From: an uncultured Oscillospiraceae bacterium
GTDB taxonomy: Bacteria > Bacillota > Clostridia > Oscillospirales > Oscillospiraceae
NCBI GenBank assembly: GCA_934589705.1
Contig: CAKTOH010000005.1
Span: 1 to 64,000, forward strand
Length of the DNA stretch: 64,000 nt
Direction of reading: 5' to 3'
Part shown: piece after piece, positions 57,692-64,000 of the stretch
How positions within the stretch are numbered: position 1 is the first letter of the stretch
How the letters are laid out: each line of letters opens with the position of its first letter
Position numbers and translations under genes: made by a program
Notes under the pieces: model-generated
Databases searched by the model: none
What the model saw: the letters and a program-made list of their open reading frames with translations, nothing else
Told to the model about the DNA's origin: nothing

Positions 57692-59323
57692 TTGAAACAA
57701 ACAATCAACGGCGCGGATCTGCGCAGAATGATTATCAGCGCGGCAGCCGCCATTGAAAACCACAAGCAGGGCCTGAACGAGCTGAACGTGTTCCCGGTGC
57801 CCGACGGCGATACCGGCACGAATATGTCCATGACCATCACCGCCGCTGCCGCAGATTTGCGTAAGGCGGACGACCCGGATCTGGGCACTGCCGCGAAAAT
57901 TGCCGCTTCCGCCATGCTCCGGGGTGCCCGGGGCAACTCCGGCGTGATTTTGTCCCTGCTGTTCCGGGGCATTTCCCGGAAGCTCAAGGGATGCACCGAC
58001 TGCGACGGCGTTCTGTGGGCGCAGGCTCTACAGGAGGGCGTGGACGCGGCCTACAAGGCGGTTATGAAGCCTGCCGAGGGCACCATTCTCACCGTCTCCC
58101 GGCTGGCCGCCGCCAAGGCGCAGGAGGCCTCTCAGGAGAATAACTTCATCGAGTTCGTCCAGAATGCCGCCGTGGAGGAGGCCAAGATTGCCCTGGCAAA
58201 CACCGTCAACCAGAACCCGGTTCTGAAGAAGGCAGGGGTTGTGGATGCCGGCGGCAAGGGCTGGCTCACTGCCCTGGAGGCCATGCTGTCCTCCATTCAG
58301 GGCGAGGACGTGGTGGCCGAGGCCGCCGGGGAAGCTGCCGCGGTGAAGGAAGCCGCGGACTTCTCCGACTTCAACACCGAGGACATTACCTTTACCTACT
58401 GCACCGAGTTCATCGTCAGCCGGGAGAACGACAAGGATCCCGAGGCGCTTCGTGCCTTCCTGAGCCAGCTGGGCGACAGCCTGGTGCTGGTGGACGACGA
58501 TGAGATCATCAAGGTTCACGTCCACACCAACGACCCCGGCAAGGCTCTGAGCGAAGCTGTTCACTACGGCTCCTTCGTCACCGTGAAGGTGGAGAATATG
58601 CGCCTGCAGCACACCGAGAAGGTCATGAACGAGAAGGAACTGGCTCCCCAGATCGCCGAGCCCGAGAAGCCTCTGGGCGTGGTATCCGTCTGCGCCGGCG
58701 CGGGTCTTGCGGACGTGTTCCTGAATCTGGGCGTTGACCAGATCATCTCCGGCGGTCAAACCATGAACCCCAGTACCCAGGACATTCTGGAGGCGGTAAA
58801 CAAGGTGCCCGCCGAGACGGTGTTTGTGCTGCCCAACAACAAGAACATCATCATGGCCGCCGAGCAGGTGGATGCCCTGACCCCCAAGCATGTGGTGGTC
58901 ATCCCCTCCAAGACCGTGCCCCAAGGCGTCACCGCCATGCTGGCCTTCAGCCCCGAGGGAGCCGTGGAGGAGAACACCGATGCCATGACCCAGGCTTTGG
59001 GCAATGTGGACACCATGCAGATCACCTATGCCGCCCGGAACTCCGACTTTGACGGCTACGACATCCACGAGGGCGACTATCTGGCGCTCTACGGCAGTCA
59101 GCTCTTCGGCACCAGCCGGGATATCAAGGTGCTGCTGAAGTCTCTGGCCGAGAAGGTTCGGGACGACGGCAAGGAATACGTCACCATCTACTACGGCGAG
59201 GACGTGAAGGAAAAGCATGCCCAGAAGGCTGCGGATATTTTTGCCGACATCTGCCCGGACGCGGACGTGAATCTGCTCAGCGGCGGTCAGCCGGTGTACT
59301 ATTACCTGATTTCCGCCGAATGA
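57692..59323 (+). CDS. fakA: Fatty acid kinase catalytic subunit (FakA/YloV, DAK2 domain)
   Basis: FakA phosphorylates fatty acids bound to a FakB (DegV) protein so that exogenous fatty acids enter phospholipid synthesis. The 543-residue protein has the N-terminal DhaL/DAK2 ATP-binding domain with NVFPVPDGDTGTNMSMT (about residue 40) and RGARGNSGVILS, a middle domain (FTYCTEFIVS, VHVHTNDPGKALSEA) and a C-terminal DegV-like domain (GGQTMNPSTQDIL, LPNNKNIIMAAEQV). It starts with TTG behind GGAGGG. A FakB gene is not in the window. Confidence 0.93.
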   Translation: MKQTINGADLRRMIISAAAAIENHKQGLNELNVFPVPDGDTGTNMSMTITAAAADLRKADDPDLGTAAKIAASAMLRGARGNSGVILSLLFRGISRKLKGCTDCDGVLWAQALQEGVDAAYKAVMKPAEGTILTVSRLAAAKAQEASQENNFIEFVQNAAVEEAKIALANTVNQNPVLKKAGVVDAGGKGWLTALEAMLSSIQGEDVVAEAAGEAAAVKEAADFSDFNTEDITFTYCTEFIVSRENDKDPEALRAFLSQLGDSLVLVDDDEIIKVHVHTNDPGKALSEAVHYGSFVTVKVENMRLQHTEKVMNEKELAPQIAEPEKPLGVVSVCAGAGLADVFLNLGVDQIISGGQTMNPSTQDILEAVNKVPAETVFVLPNNKNIIMAAEQVDALTPKHVVVIPSKTVPQGVTAMLAFSPEGAVEENTDAMTQALGNVDTMQITYAARNSDFDGYDIHEGDYLALYGSQLFGTSRDIKVLLKSLAEKVRDDGKEYVTIYYGEDVKEKHAQKAADIFADICPDADVNLLSGGQPVYYYLISAE

Positions 59324-59381
59324 TTTCGGTTCGGCAGCGGCATAATTGCCGGATTGCGCCGTAGAATAATAAGGTATCACA

Positions 59382-59413
59382 GCCCGCCGCCGGAATCGGC
59401 GGCGGGCTTCCGT
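59382..59413 (+). terminator. Terminator of yloU-fakA
   Basis: GCCCGCCGCCG pairs with CGGCGGCGGGC around GAAT, followed by TTCCGTT. Strong stem, weak tail. Confidence 0.75.
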
Positions 59414-59443
59414 TATTCGCAGCCATGGAAGGGGAGACGTGGA

Positions 59444-60277
59444 GTGGAAAAACTTCCGAAGGGCGGCCTGATCGGCAAAACGGTGGAGGGCTATCTGTGG
59501 GTTCGGGAAAAGCAGATTTCCCTTCACGCTGCCTACGCCGGCTACTTTATCATTCTGGCGGTTTTTCCGGCGCTGCTGATGCTGCTGAGCCTGCTGCGCT
59601 TTGCGGGCTTGCAGGTGGAAGTCCTGGTGGATATGATGGGGGAGATTCTTCCTCCGGCACTGATGGAGACGGTAGAGGGAATGGTATACAGTGCCTGGCT
59701 CCACTCCAACGGCATGGTACTGGGGCTGTCCGCCCTGACTGCCCTCTGGTCTGCCAGCCGGGGAATTTTCGGCCTTCTGCAAGGGCTGAATGCGGTGTAT
59801 GACCAGGGGGAAAGCCGAGGGTATCTGTACACCCGGGGCATCAGCGTGATCTATACCTTCCTGTTTGGCATTGTGCTGATTCTGACCCTGGTGCTCCATG
59901 TGTTCGGCAACGCCGTTTTCCGGTGGCTTTCCATGGTGGATAATCCGGTGGTGATGTTCCTGGTGGATATGGTGGACGCGCGGCTCTTCCTGCTGCTGAT
60001 GCTGCAGTGCCTGATTTTTACCCTGATGTATATGGTGCTGCCCAATGGGCGCAACGGCTTTGGGAGCAGCCTGCCCGGGGGAATCCTGTCCTCCGTCGGC
60101 TGGCTGATATTTTCGGATTTGTTTTCCGTTTATGTGGAGCATTTTAACCGCTATTCCCTGATTTACGGTTCCGTTTACGCTCTGGCGCTGGGAATGCTGT
60201 GGCTTTACTGCTGCCTGAGCATTCTGTTCTACGGCGGGGCCCTGAACCACTGGCTGAGCAGCCGGAAAAAATGTTAA
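59444..60277 (+). CDS. YihY/UPF0761-family membrane protein
   Basis: The 277-residue protein has about six membrane segments. YihY-family motifs are AAYAGYFIILAVFPALLMLLSLL, a helix with ALWSASRGIFGLLQGLNAVYD, and PNGRNGFGSSLPGGILSSVGWLIFSDLFSVYVEHF, ending LYCCLSILFYGGALNH. Once annotated as ribonuclease BN, the family has no established function; roles in envelope or transport are guesses. The GTG at 59444 is chosen because AAGGGGAG lies seven bases before it. It stands alone between the fakA terminator and a family B element. Confidence 0.9.
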   Translation: MEKLPKGGLIGKTVEGYLWVREKQISLHAAYAGYFIILAVFPALLMLLSLLRFAGLQVEVLVDMMGEILPPALMETVEGMVYSAWLHSNGMVLGLSALTALWSASRGIFGLLQGLNAVYDQGESRGYLYTRGISVIYTFLFGIVLILTLVLHVFGNAVFRWLSMVDNPVVMFLVDMVDARLFLLLMLQCLIFTLMYMVLPNGRNGFGSSLPGGILSSVGWLIFSDLFSVYVEHFNRYSLIYGSVYALALGMLWLYCCLSILFYGGALNHWLSSRKKC

Positions 60278-60326
60278 CTTTTTCCGGCGTTTACGGTCTG
60301 TTCACACATTCCTGATAGAATACCTC

Positions 60327-60494
60327 GTACTGAACTCCAATTAAAATCTTTTTTAAAGATTTTAATTGCCTGAAGGGCATGGAGTTCATATGAGACTTGT
60401 TTTGTGATTTCTTTCCTTATAAATCACAAAACTGGCAGCGCCTTCAGGCGATGCCTTCCTGATTAAAATTAAGATTTTAATCAGGAAATAGTAT
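60327..60494 (-). repeat. Family B element, complete inverted copy (168 bp)
   Basis: Reverse complement of 42931-43098 with only a few differences: one in the AGGCAGCGCC stem region, and a change inside the A/T loop of the last palindrome. One edge falls seven bases before the AAGGAGG site of the DUF5685 gene. Confidence 0.88.
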
Positions 60495-60513
60495 CAAAAA
60501 AGGAGGGGTCCCC

Positions 60514-61344
60514 GTGTTTGGTTATGTAACGGCAAGCCTTCGGGAGCTGACGAAGGAGCAGCAGAAGCGCTACGGCGCGGTTTACTGCGGTATCTGTCGG
60601 CGGATCCGGGAGCAGTCCGGACAGCTGGCCCGGCTGGGACTGAGCTATGATATGGCCTTTCTGGCGCTGCTGCTCATGAGCCTCTACGAGCCGGAGGAGA
60701 CGGGAGACAAAAACCCCTGTCTGCTTCACCCGCTGACCCGCCGGGAATGGGTGGACGGCCCCTACATCCGCTACGCGGCGGATATGAACGTGGCGCTGGC
60801 CTATTACAACTGTCTGGACGACTGGCAGGACGACGGCAAAAAGTCTGCCAAATGGATGGCAGACCGGTTTGCGGAGCATCTGCCCAGAATCGAAGCCGAC
60901 TGGCCCCGGCAATGTCAGGCCATCCGCCGGTGTCTGGAAAGGCTTTCTCAGCTGGAGGCGGAGAACTGCCCCAATCCGGACGAGCCAGCGGGAGCCTTCG
61001 GCGAGCTGATGGGCGAGCTTTTCTATGTCCGGGAAGACATGTGGACGGATACCCTCCGGCAGATGGGCAACGCCCTGGGACGGTTTGTGTACCTGCTGGA
61101 CGCGGAGCTGGACTACGATAAGGATAAAAAGCAGGGGAAATACAATCCCTTCCTGGCAAAAGGCGAGGAAAAGAACCTTCGGGTCTGGGAGGACTATCTG
61201 GTGCTGACCATGGGTCGGTGCACGGAAAGCTTTGAAAAGCTGCCACTGGTTCAGGACAAGGCGCTGCTTGACAACATTCTCTACAGCGGCGTGTGGGTCA
61301 GCTATCACCGAGGAAAGAAAAAAGAGGAGGAAGGCCATGATTGA
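60514..61344 (+). CDS. DUF5685-family protein
   Basis: The 276-residue protein starts [20 protein letters not shown] and contains [18 protein letters not shown], a CxxC pair typical of DUF5685, then [22 protein letters not shown], a largely helical body with [21 protein letters not shown] and [19 protein letters not shown]. The acidic motifs ([16 protein letters not shown]) loosely resemble metal or prenyl-diphosphate binding sites, but this is speculation. Function unknown. GTG start after AGGAGGGG. It overlaps the J-domain gene by eight bases, so the two products probably work together. Confidence 0.8.
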   Translation: MFGYVTASLRELTKEQQKRYGAVYCGICRRIREQSGQLARLGLSYDMAFLALLLMSLYEPEETGDKNPCLLHPLTRREWVDGPYIRYAADMNVALAYYNCLDDWQDDGKKSAKWMADRFAEHLPRIEADWPRQCQAIRRCLERLSQLEAENCPNPDEPAGAFGELMGELFYVREDMWTDTLRQMGNALGRFVYLLDAELDYDKDKKQGKYNPFLAKGEEKNLRVWEDYLVLTMGRCTESFEKLPLVQDKALLDNILYSGVWVSYHRGKKKEEEGHD

Positions 61345-61972
61345 GGATCCCTATCAGGTGCTGGGCGTTGACCGGAACGCCACAGACGAGGAGATCAAGC
61401 AGGCGTATCGACGTCTGGCAAAGAAATATCACCCGGATCTGAATCCCGGCGACCAGGAGGCCGCCCGGCGGATGCAGGAGGTCAACGCGGCCTACGAGCA
61501 GATCAAGAACCCGGAGAAGGCACAGAGCCAATATGATGCCGATCCCTTCCGGGCTTACCGCCAGCAGACTTATCAGAATTATCAGGGCTACGGCGCCCAG
61601 ACCGAGGATCAGTATCAGCAGGCGGCCTTCCAGTATATCCGCTTCGGCCGGTATCAGGAGGCGCTGAATACTCTGGACAACTGCACCCAGCGGGACGGCC
61701 GGTGGTACTATCTCAGCGCCATTGCCAACGATGCCCTGGGCAACCAGGTAACGGCTCTGGAGCACATCCGCCGGGCGGTGAGCATGGAGCCGCAGAACCC
61801 GGAGTATCTGGACGCCCTGAACCGGATGGAGCACGGCGGCGCGGCCTACCGGCAGAGCGCGGGAGGCTTCCGTGGCTTTACCATGGGCGGCGACCCCTGC
61901 ACCAATCTGTGCCTGTGCTATCTTGCCAACCTCTTCTGCTGCCGCGGCCGGGGGATGTTCTTCTGTTGTTGA
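61337..61972 (+). CDS. J-domain protein with TPR-like middle and cysteine-rich tail
   Basis: The 211-residue protein begins with a complete J domain ([33 protein letters not shown]) with the HPD motif that stimulates DnaK. Residues ~90-165 form helical pairs reminiscent of tetratricopeptide repeats ([57 protein letters not shown]). The last 30 residues are cysteine-rich ([15 protein letters not shown]...MFFCC) and may bind metal or the membrane. It is not a full DnaJ. The upstream overlap with DUF5685 suggests that protein as its client or partner. Confidence 0.87.
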   Translation: MIEDPYQVLGVDRNATDEEIKQAYRRLAKKYHPDLNPGDQEAARRMQEVNAAYEQIKNPEKAQSQYDADPFRAYRQQTYQNYQGYGAQTEDQYQQAAFQYIRFGRYQEALNTLDNCTQRDGRWYYLSAIANDALGNQVTALEHIRRAVSMEPQNPEYLDALNRMEHGGAAYRQSAGGFRGFTMGGDPCTNLCLCYLANLFCCRGRGMFFCC

Positions 61973-62000
61973 TTTTGGAAAACCCGGACGAGTAACGTAT

Positions 62001-62290
62001 GTCATTGCGAGGAGGCCATAGGCCGACGTGGCAATCCGCATCCCCTAGGCTCCCACTCTGGGGGAGCTGTCACGAAGTGACTGAGAGGGCAAATAGAACT
62101 CTCTCCGCCCCTTCGAGGGAGAGAGGTAAGACCCTCATCCGTCACGGCTTCGCCGTGCCACCTTTACAATACGGAACAATTGCCACTGGCAATCATTTCA
62201 ATTTTGCTTCGCTGCGCGGAGCACCACCCCGGAGGGGAAGGCTTTGGAGAACGGATTGCCACGCCAGTGTGAGCACTGGCTCGCAATGAC
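62001..62290. repeat. R1 locus 7 with R2 copy (convergent gap)
   Basis: Units at 62001-62039 (variant stem around GAGGCCATAGGCC) and 62252-62290 (stem CCAGTG/CACTGG) are in inverted orientation. Between them are R3-like hairpins (CTCTCTCC/GGAGAGAG, CACGGC/GCCGTG) and an inverted R2 copy (62171-62226) with ATTGCCACTGGCAAT instead of the GACTGCC/GGCAGTC stem seen elsewhere. The gap 61973-62346 contains only these repeats and a terminator. Confidence 0.85.
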
Positions 62291-62303
62291 GTGGTTCAGT
62301 TGT

Positions 62304-62348
62304 AAAAAGTCCCTGGTATCTGAGGCAATCAGATACCAGGGACTTTTT
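62304..62348. terminator. Bidirectional terminator between J-domain gene and rqcP
   Basis: AGTCCCTGGTATCTGA pairs with TCAGATACCAGGGACT around five bases, with an A-run left and a T-run right. The right edge overlaps the rqcP stop codon. Confidence 0.92.
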
Positions 62349-62586
62349 ATACTTCCTTGTACATTCCCGAAGCGTCGTCTTTGCGAACCACCTCGGAAAC
62401 CGCCAGAACCTCCACGGCTACCGTCCGGCTGCCCATGGCGATCTCAATCCGGTCGCCCACCTTTACGTCATAGCTGGCCTTGACCACCTTGCCGTTGACG
62501 CTGATTCTGCCGTTGTCGCAGGCCTCGTTGGCTACGGTGCGCCGCTTGATGAGCCGGGAAACCTTCAGGTACTTGTCCAGGCGCAT
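62347..62586 (-). CDS. rqcP: RNA-binding S4-domain protein RqcP (YabO)
   Basis: The 79-residue S4 protein starts MRLDKYLKVSRLIKRRTVANEACDNG-like (split here by length), followed by GRISVNGKVVKASYDVKVGD and a short tail. YabO-type proteins (RqcP) support RqcH in adding alanine tails to stalled nascent chains on 50S subunits. It lies one base after hup, in the spoVB-hup-yabO neighbourhood typical of Clostridia. Confidence 0.92.
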   Translation of the reverse strand: MRLDKYLKVSRLIKRRTVANEACDNGRISVNGKVVKASYDVKVGDRIEIAMGSRTVAVEVLAVSEVVRKDDASGMYKEV

Positions 62587-62587
62587 A

Positions 62588-62863
62588 TTACTTGGCTACG
62601 CTGTCCTTCAGAGCCTTGCTGGCCTTGAAGCCGGGCACCCGGGTAGCGGGAATTTCGATGGTCTCCTTGGTGTGGGGATTGCGGCCGATGCGAGCCTCCC
62701 GATCCTTGGTCTCGAAAATGCCGAAGCCGGAGATCTGCACCTTCTCACCCTTGACAAGAGCGGCGGTGATGCTGTCAATCATGGCGTTCAGGGCACGCTC
62801 GGAATCCTTTTTGCTCATGCCGGTGCTCTCGGCGCAGGCGGCGATCAATTCGGTTTTATTCAT
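62588..62863 (-). CDS. hup: DNA-binding protein HU
   Basis: The 91-residue nucleoid protein shows the HU sequence throughout: MNKTELIAACAESTGMSKKD, VQISGFGIFETKDREARIGRNP and the C-terminal PATRVPGFKASKALKDSVAK. The beta-arm proline and RxGRNP motif are present. It has its own promoter and is co-transcribed with rqcP. HU compacts DNA and assists architectural complexes, including at DnaA-bound sites. Confidence 0.97.
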   Translation of the reverse strand: MNKTELIAACAESTGMSKKDSERALNAMIDSITAALVKGEKVQISGFGIFETKDREARIGRNPHTKETIEIPATRVPGFKASKALKDSVAK

Positions 62864-62902
62864 AATAATCGTAATCCTCTTTTCTACAGAAAAATCTTCA
62901 CT

Positions 62903-62931
62903 AGCTTAACATAACTTGTCGAAAAATGCAA
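62903..62931 (-). promoter_or_regulatory. Promoter of hup-rqcP
   Basis: On the minus strand TTGCAT, 17 bases, TAAGCT, about 40 bases before hup. Confidence 0.65.
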
Positions 62932-62951
62932 GTATTTTTTCGGAGTTCCCC

Positions 62952-64000
62952 TTATAATTTCAGAAAATCCGCGATTCTTTGACCCTTGGGCAGCAGCAGA
63001 CAGTCGCTTCTCGTGATGGCTTTCAGACGGACGGCAGCCAGGGCGTAAAGAACCACGCCTACGGCAACGGGCAGGGCGCACAGCACCAGCTGGCTTTCCA
63101 GACCCAGCGCTGCCAGCGCCCGGTAGCAGACGGTGACACCCAGTCCCATGAGGGCGGCAGACAGGAAGGAGCGCAGAAGATTTCTTGCCACCGCCGGAGG
63201 CTCGTCGATGAGGGTGCGCAGGGAGAAGAGATTCAGAATGCTGATGGAAACATAGCACACCAGAATGCCGATGGGAGTGCCCAGAATGTGAATGCTGGGG
63301 TTGCCGGTGAGCACATACACGGCAATCAGATTCAGCACACCGCCGATGAGCATATTGGTCACAGGACGGCCCGCGTGGCCGTGAGCCTGCATAATGGCGG
63401 TGGTGACCATGACCACGGCATTAAAGGCAATGGCCACGGCCAGGACGAACATGAGCTTCTCCGCCAGATCCAGGCCGGCTCCGGAAAACCTGCCAAGCAA
63501 TGCCGTAATGGGTCGGGCAAGCAGGGCAAGGCCGAAGGCACAGGGCATGGAAACAAGGCCTGTGATGCGCACGGCGGACTCCTCGATGGCCTTGGCCTCC
63601 TTATGGTTGCACAGGGTCAGCTGGGCGGTGATGGCGGGAATGATGCTGATGGTAATGGGGGTGATGAAGGCGCAGGGCATGTTGAAAATGGTCAGGCACA
63701 TGCCGTAAATGCCCCGCATGGTGTCCGCCGCGCCCTGGGAATAGCCCAGGTTCAGCAGCTGACCCATGTAGATTTTCGTCTCCATCATGGTGAAGAACTG
63801 CAAAATGGCGGAGCCTACGGTAATGGGCACGGCGATGAGAAGCAGTCCTTTGGCGGTGTCGGCATAGGAGCGGGGGCTGTCCTCGGTGACGGGCAGGTAA
63901 ACATAGCTTTTCCGGAAACAGGCGTAAAGATACACGGAAGACACCAGACAGCTGGCAGTGACGCCCAGAATGGCACCGCCGGCGGCCAGAGGCACGCTTT
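62952..64000 (-). CDS. SpoVB-like lipid flippase (partial, runs off the window)
   Basis: Only the C-terminal ~349 residues are inside the window; the start lies beyond position 64000. The protein has many membrane segments of the MOP/MATE-like flippase fold, with LLLIAVPITVGSAILQFFTMMETKIYMGQLL split by loops, PCAFITPITISIIPAITA and MPCAFGLALLARPITALL, which resemble SpoVB/YabM lipid II or polysaccharide flippases. Synteny with hup and rqcP supports SpoVB. It would move lipid-linked precursors across the membrane, for example in spore cortex synthesis. Confidence 0.85.
   Translation of the reverse strand, partial: SVPLAAGGAILGVTASCLVSSVYLYACFRKSYVYLPVTEDSPRSYADTAKGLLLIAVPITVGSAILQFFTMMETKIYMGQLLNLGYSQGAADTMRGIYGMCLTIFNMPCAFITPITISIIPAITAQLTLCNHKEAKAIEESAVRITGLVSMPCAFGLALLARPITALLGRFSGAGLDLAEKLMFVLAVAIAFNAVVMVTTAIMQAHGHAGRPVTNMLIGGVLNLIAVYVLTGNPSIHILGTPIGILVCYVSISILNLFSLRTLIDEPPAVARNLLRSFLSAALMGLGVTVCYRALAALGLESQLVLCALPVAVGVVLYALAAVRLKAITRSDCLLLPKGQRIADFLKL

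Noticed and set aside
58028..60250. A 740-codon minus-strand open frame across fakA and the YihY gene
   Set aside because: It is antisense to two recognisable genes, rich in Gly/His/Gln from reversed GC-rich codons, and has no domain.
62001..62290. A plus-strand gene in the repeat-rich gap (96-codon frame)
   Set aside because: The frame is composed of R1, R2 and R3 repeat sequence and has no ribosome binding site.

Overview
The window reads as a stretch of chromosome from a G+C-rich, anaerobic, spore-forming Clostridia member, most likely of the Oscillospiraceae/Oscillospirales type. The supporting genes are sigG, a YlmC/YmxH-type sporulation PRC-barrel gene, a SpoVB-type flippase followed by hup and rqcP, ECF-type riboflavin uptake, several domain families known mainly from Clostridia (DUF4358, DUF4830, DUF5685), and very strong AGGAGG ribosome binding sites with promoters built on a 17-bp spacer. 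I see no rRNA, tRNA, CRISPR array, prophage or complete insertion sequence. The taxonomic placement is inference from gene content, not from a marker search.

Layout. 1-5.2 kb: apbE with a tiny coupled upstream gene, then a large secreted Ig-like-domain protein. 5.6-10.5 kb (minus): a polar amino acid ABC importer, then cellobiose phosphorylase, divergent from its probable LacI regulator (10.8-11.8 kb). 12.2-17.9 kb: malic enzyme, a DtxR-type regulator with iron-type ligands, a cysteine-rich winged-helix protein, azlCD, a GNAT, and mntP under a Mn2+ riboswitch, followed by a VanZ protein and a DUF4358 lipoprotein. 17.9-20.4 kb: an MBOAT/DHHW pair for extracellular polymer acylation. 20.7-24.6 kb: plsC, a GntR/YtrA-controlled ABC exporter and a TraX-like protein. 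24.7-32.7 kb: an ApgM-family enzyme with serC-serA, then the proline operon proBAC and a ferredoxin-fused aldo/keto reductase. 32.7-36.3 kb: ribU under an FMN riboswitch, a DUF4830 protein, rsuA and a CdaR/PucR-type regulator. 37-42.9 kb: ftsEX, two tandem coiled-coil M23 hydrolases, a CtpA protease and a nitroreductase. 43.1-47 kb: an NSS transporter, a YitT protein and a RodA/FtsW SEDS polymerase. 47-47.2 kb: a type I toxin-antitoxin locus. 47.4-51.9 kb: a GNAT, tsf-rpsB, ylmC, sigG, a DnaA-box cluster and rpsT. 52.3-64 kb: recG, a leucine-rich-repeat surface protein, gpmI, the yloU-fakA pair, a YihY protein, DUF5685 plus a J-domain protein, and rqcP-hup-spoVB.

The most unusual material is non-coding. 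Six families of short repeats occupy most of the longer intergenic gaps. A is a ~165-bp MITE-like element. B is a mosaic of stacked stem-loops that often starts on the last base of a stop codon and can end just before the next Shine-Dalgarno. C is a 167-bp palindromic element with perfect 20-bp terminal repeats. R1 is a paired ~40-bp hairpin repeat whose stems covary between copies. R2 and R3 are smaller hairpin repeats, in places nested inside R1. One A copy lies between the Mn2+ riboswitch and mntP. Other points worth a second look are the 34-codon gene coupled to apbE, the type I toxin-antitoxin locus behind rodA, seven DnaA-box-like 9-mers between sigG and rpsT, and the DtxR-family protein whose metal ligands are of the iron type.
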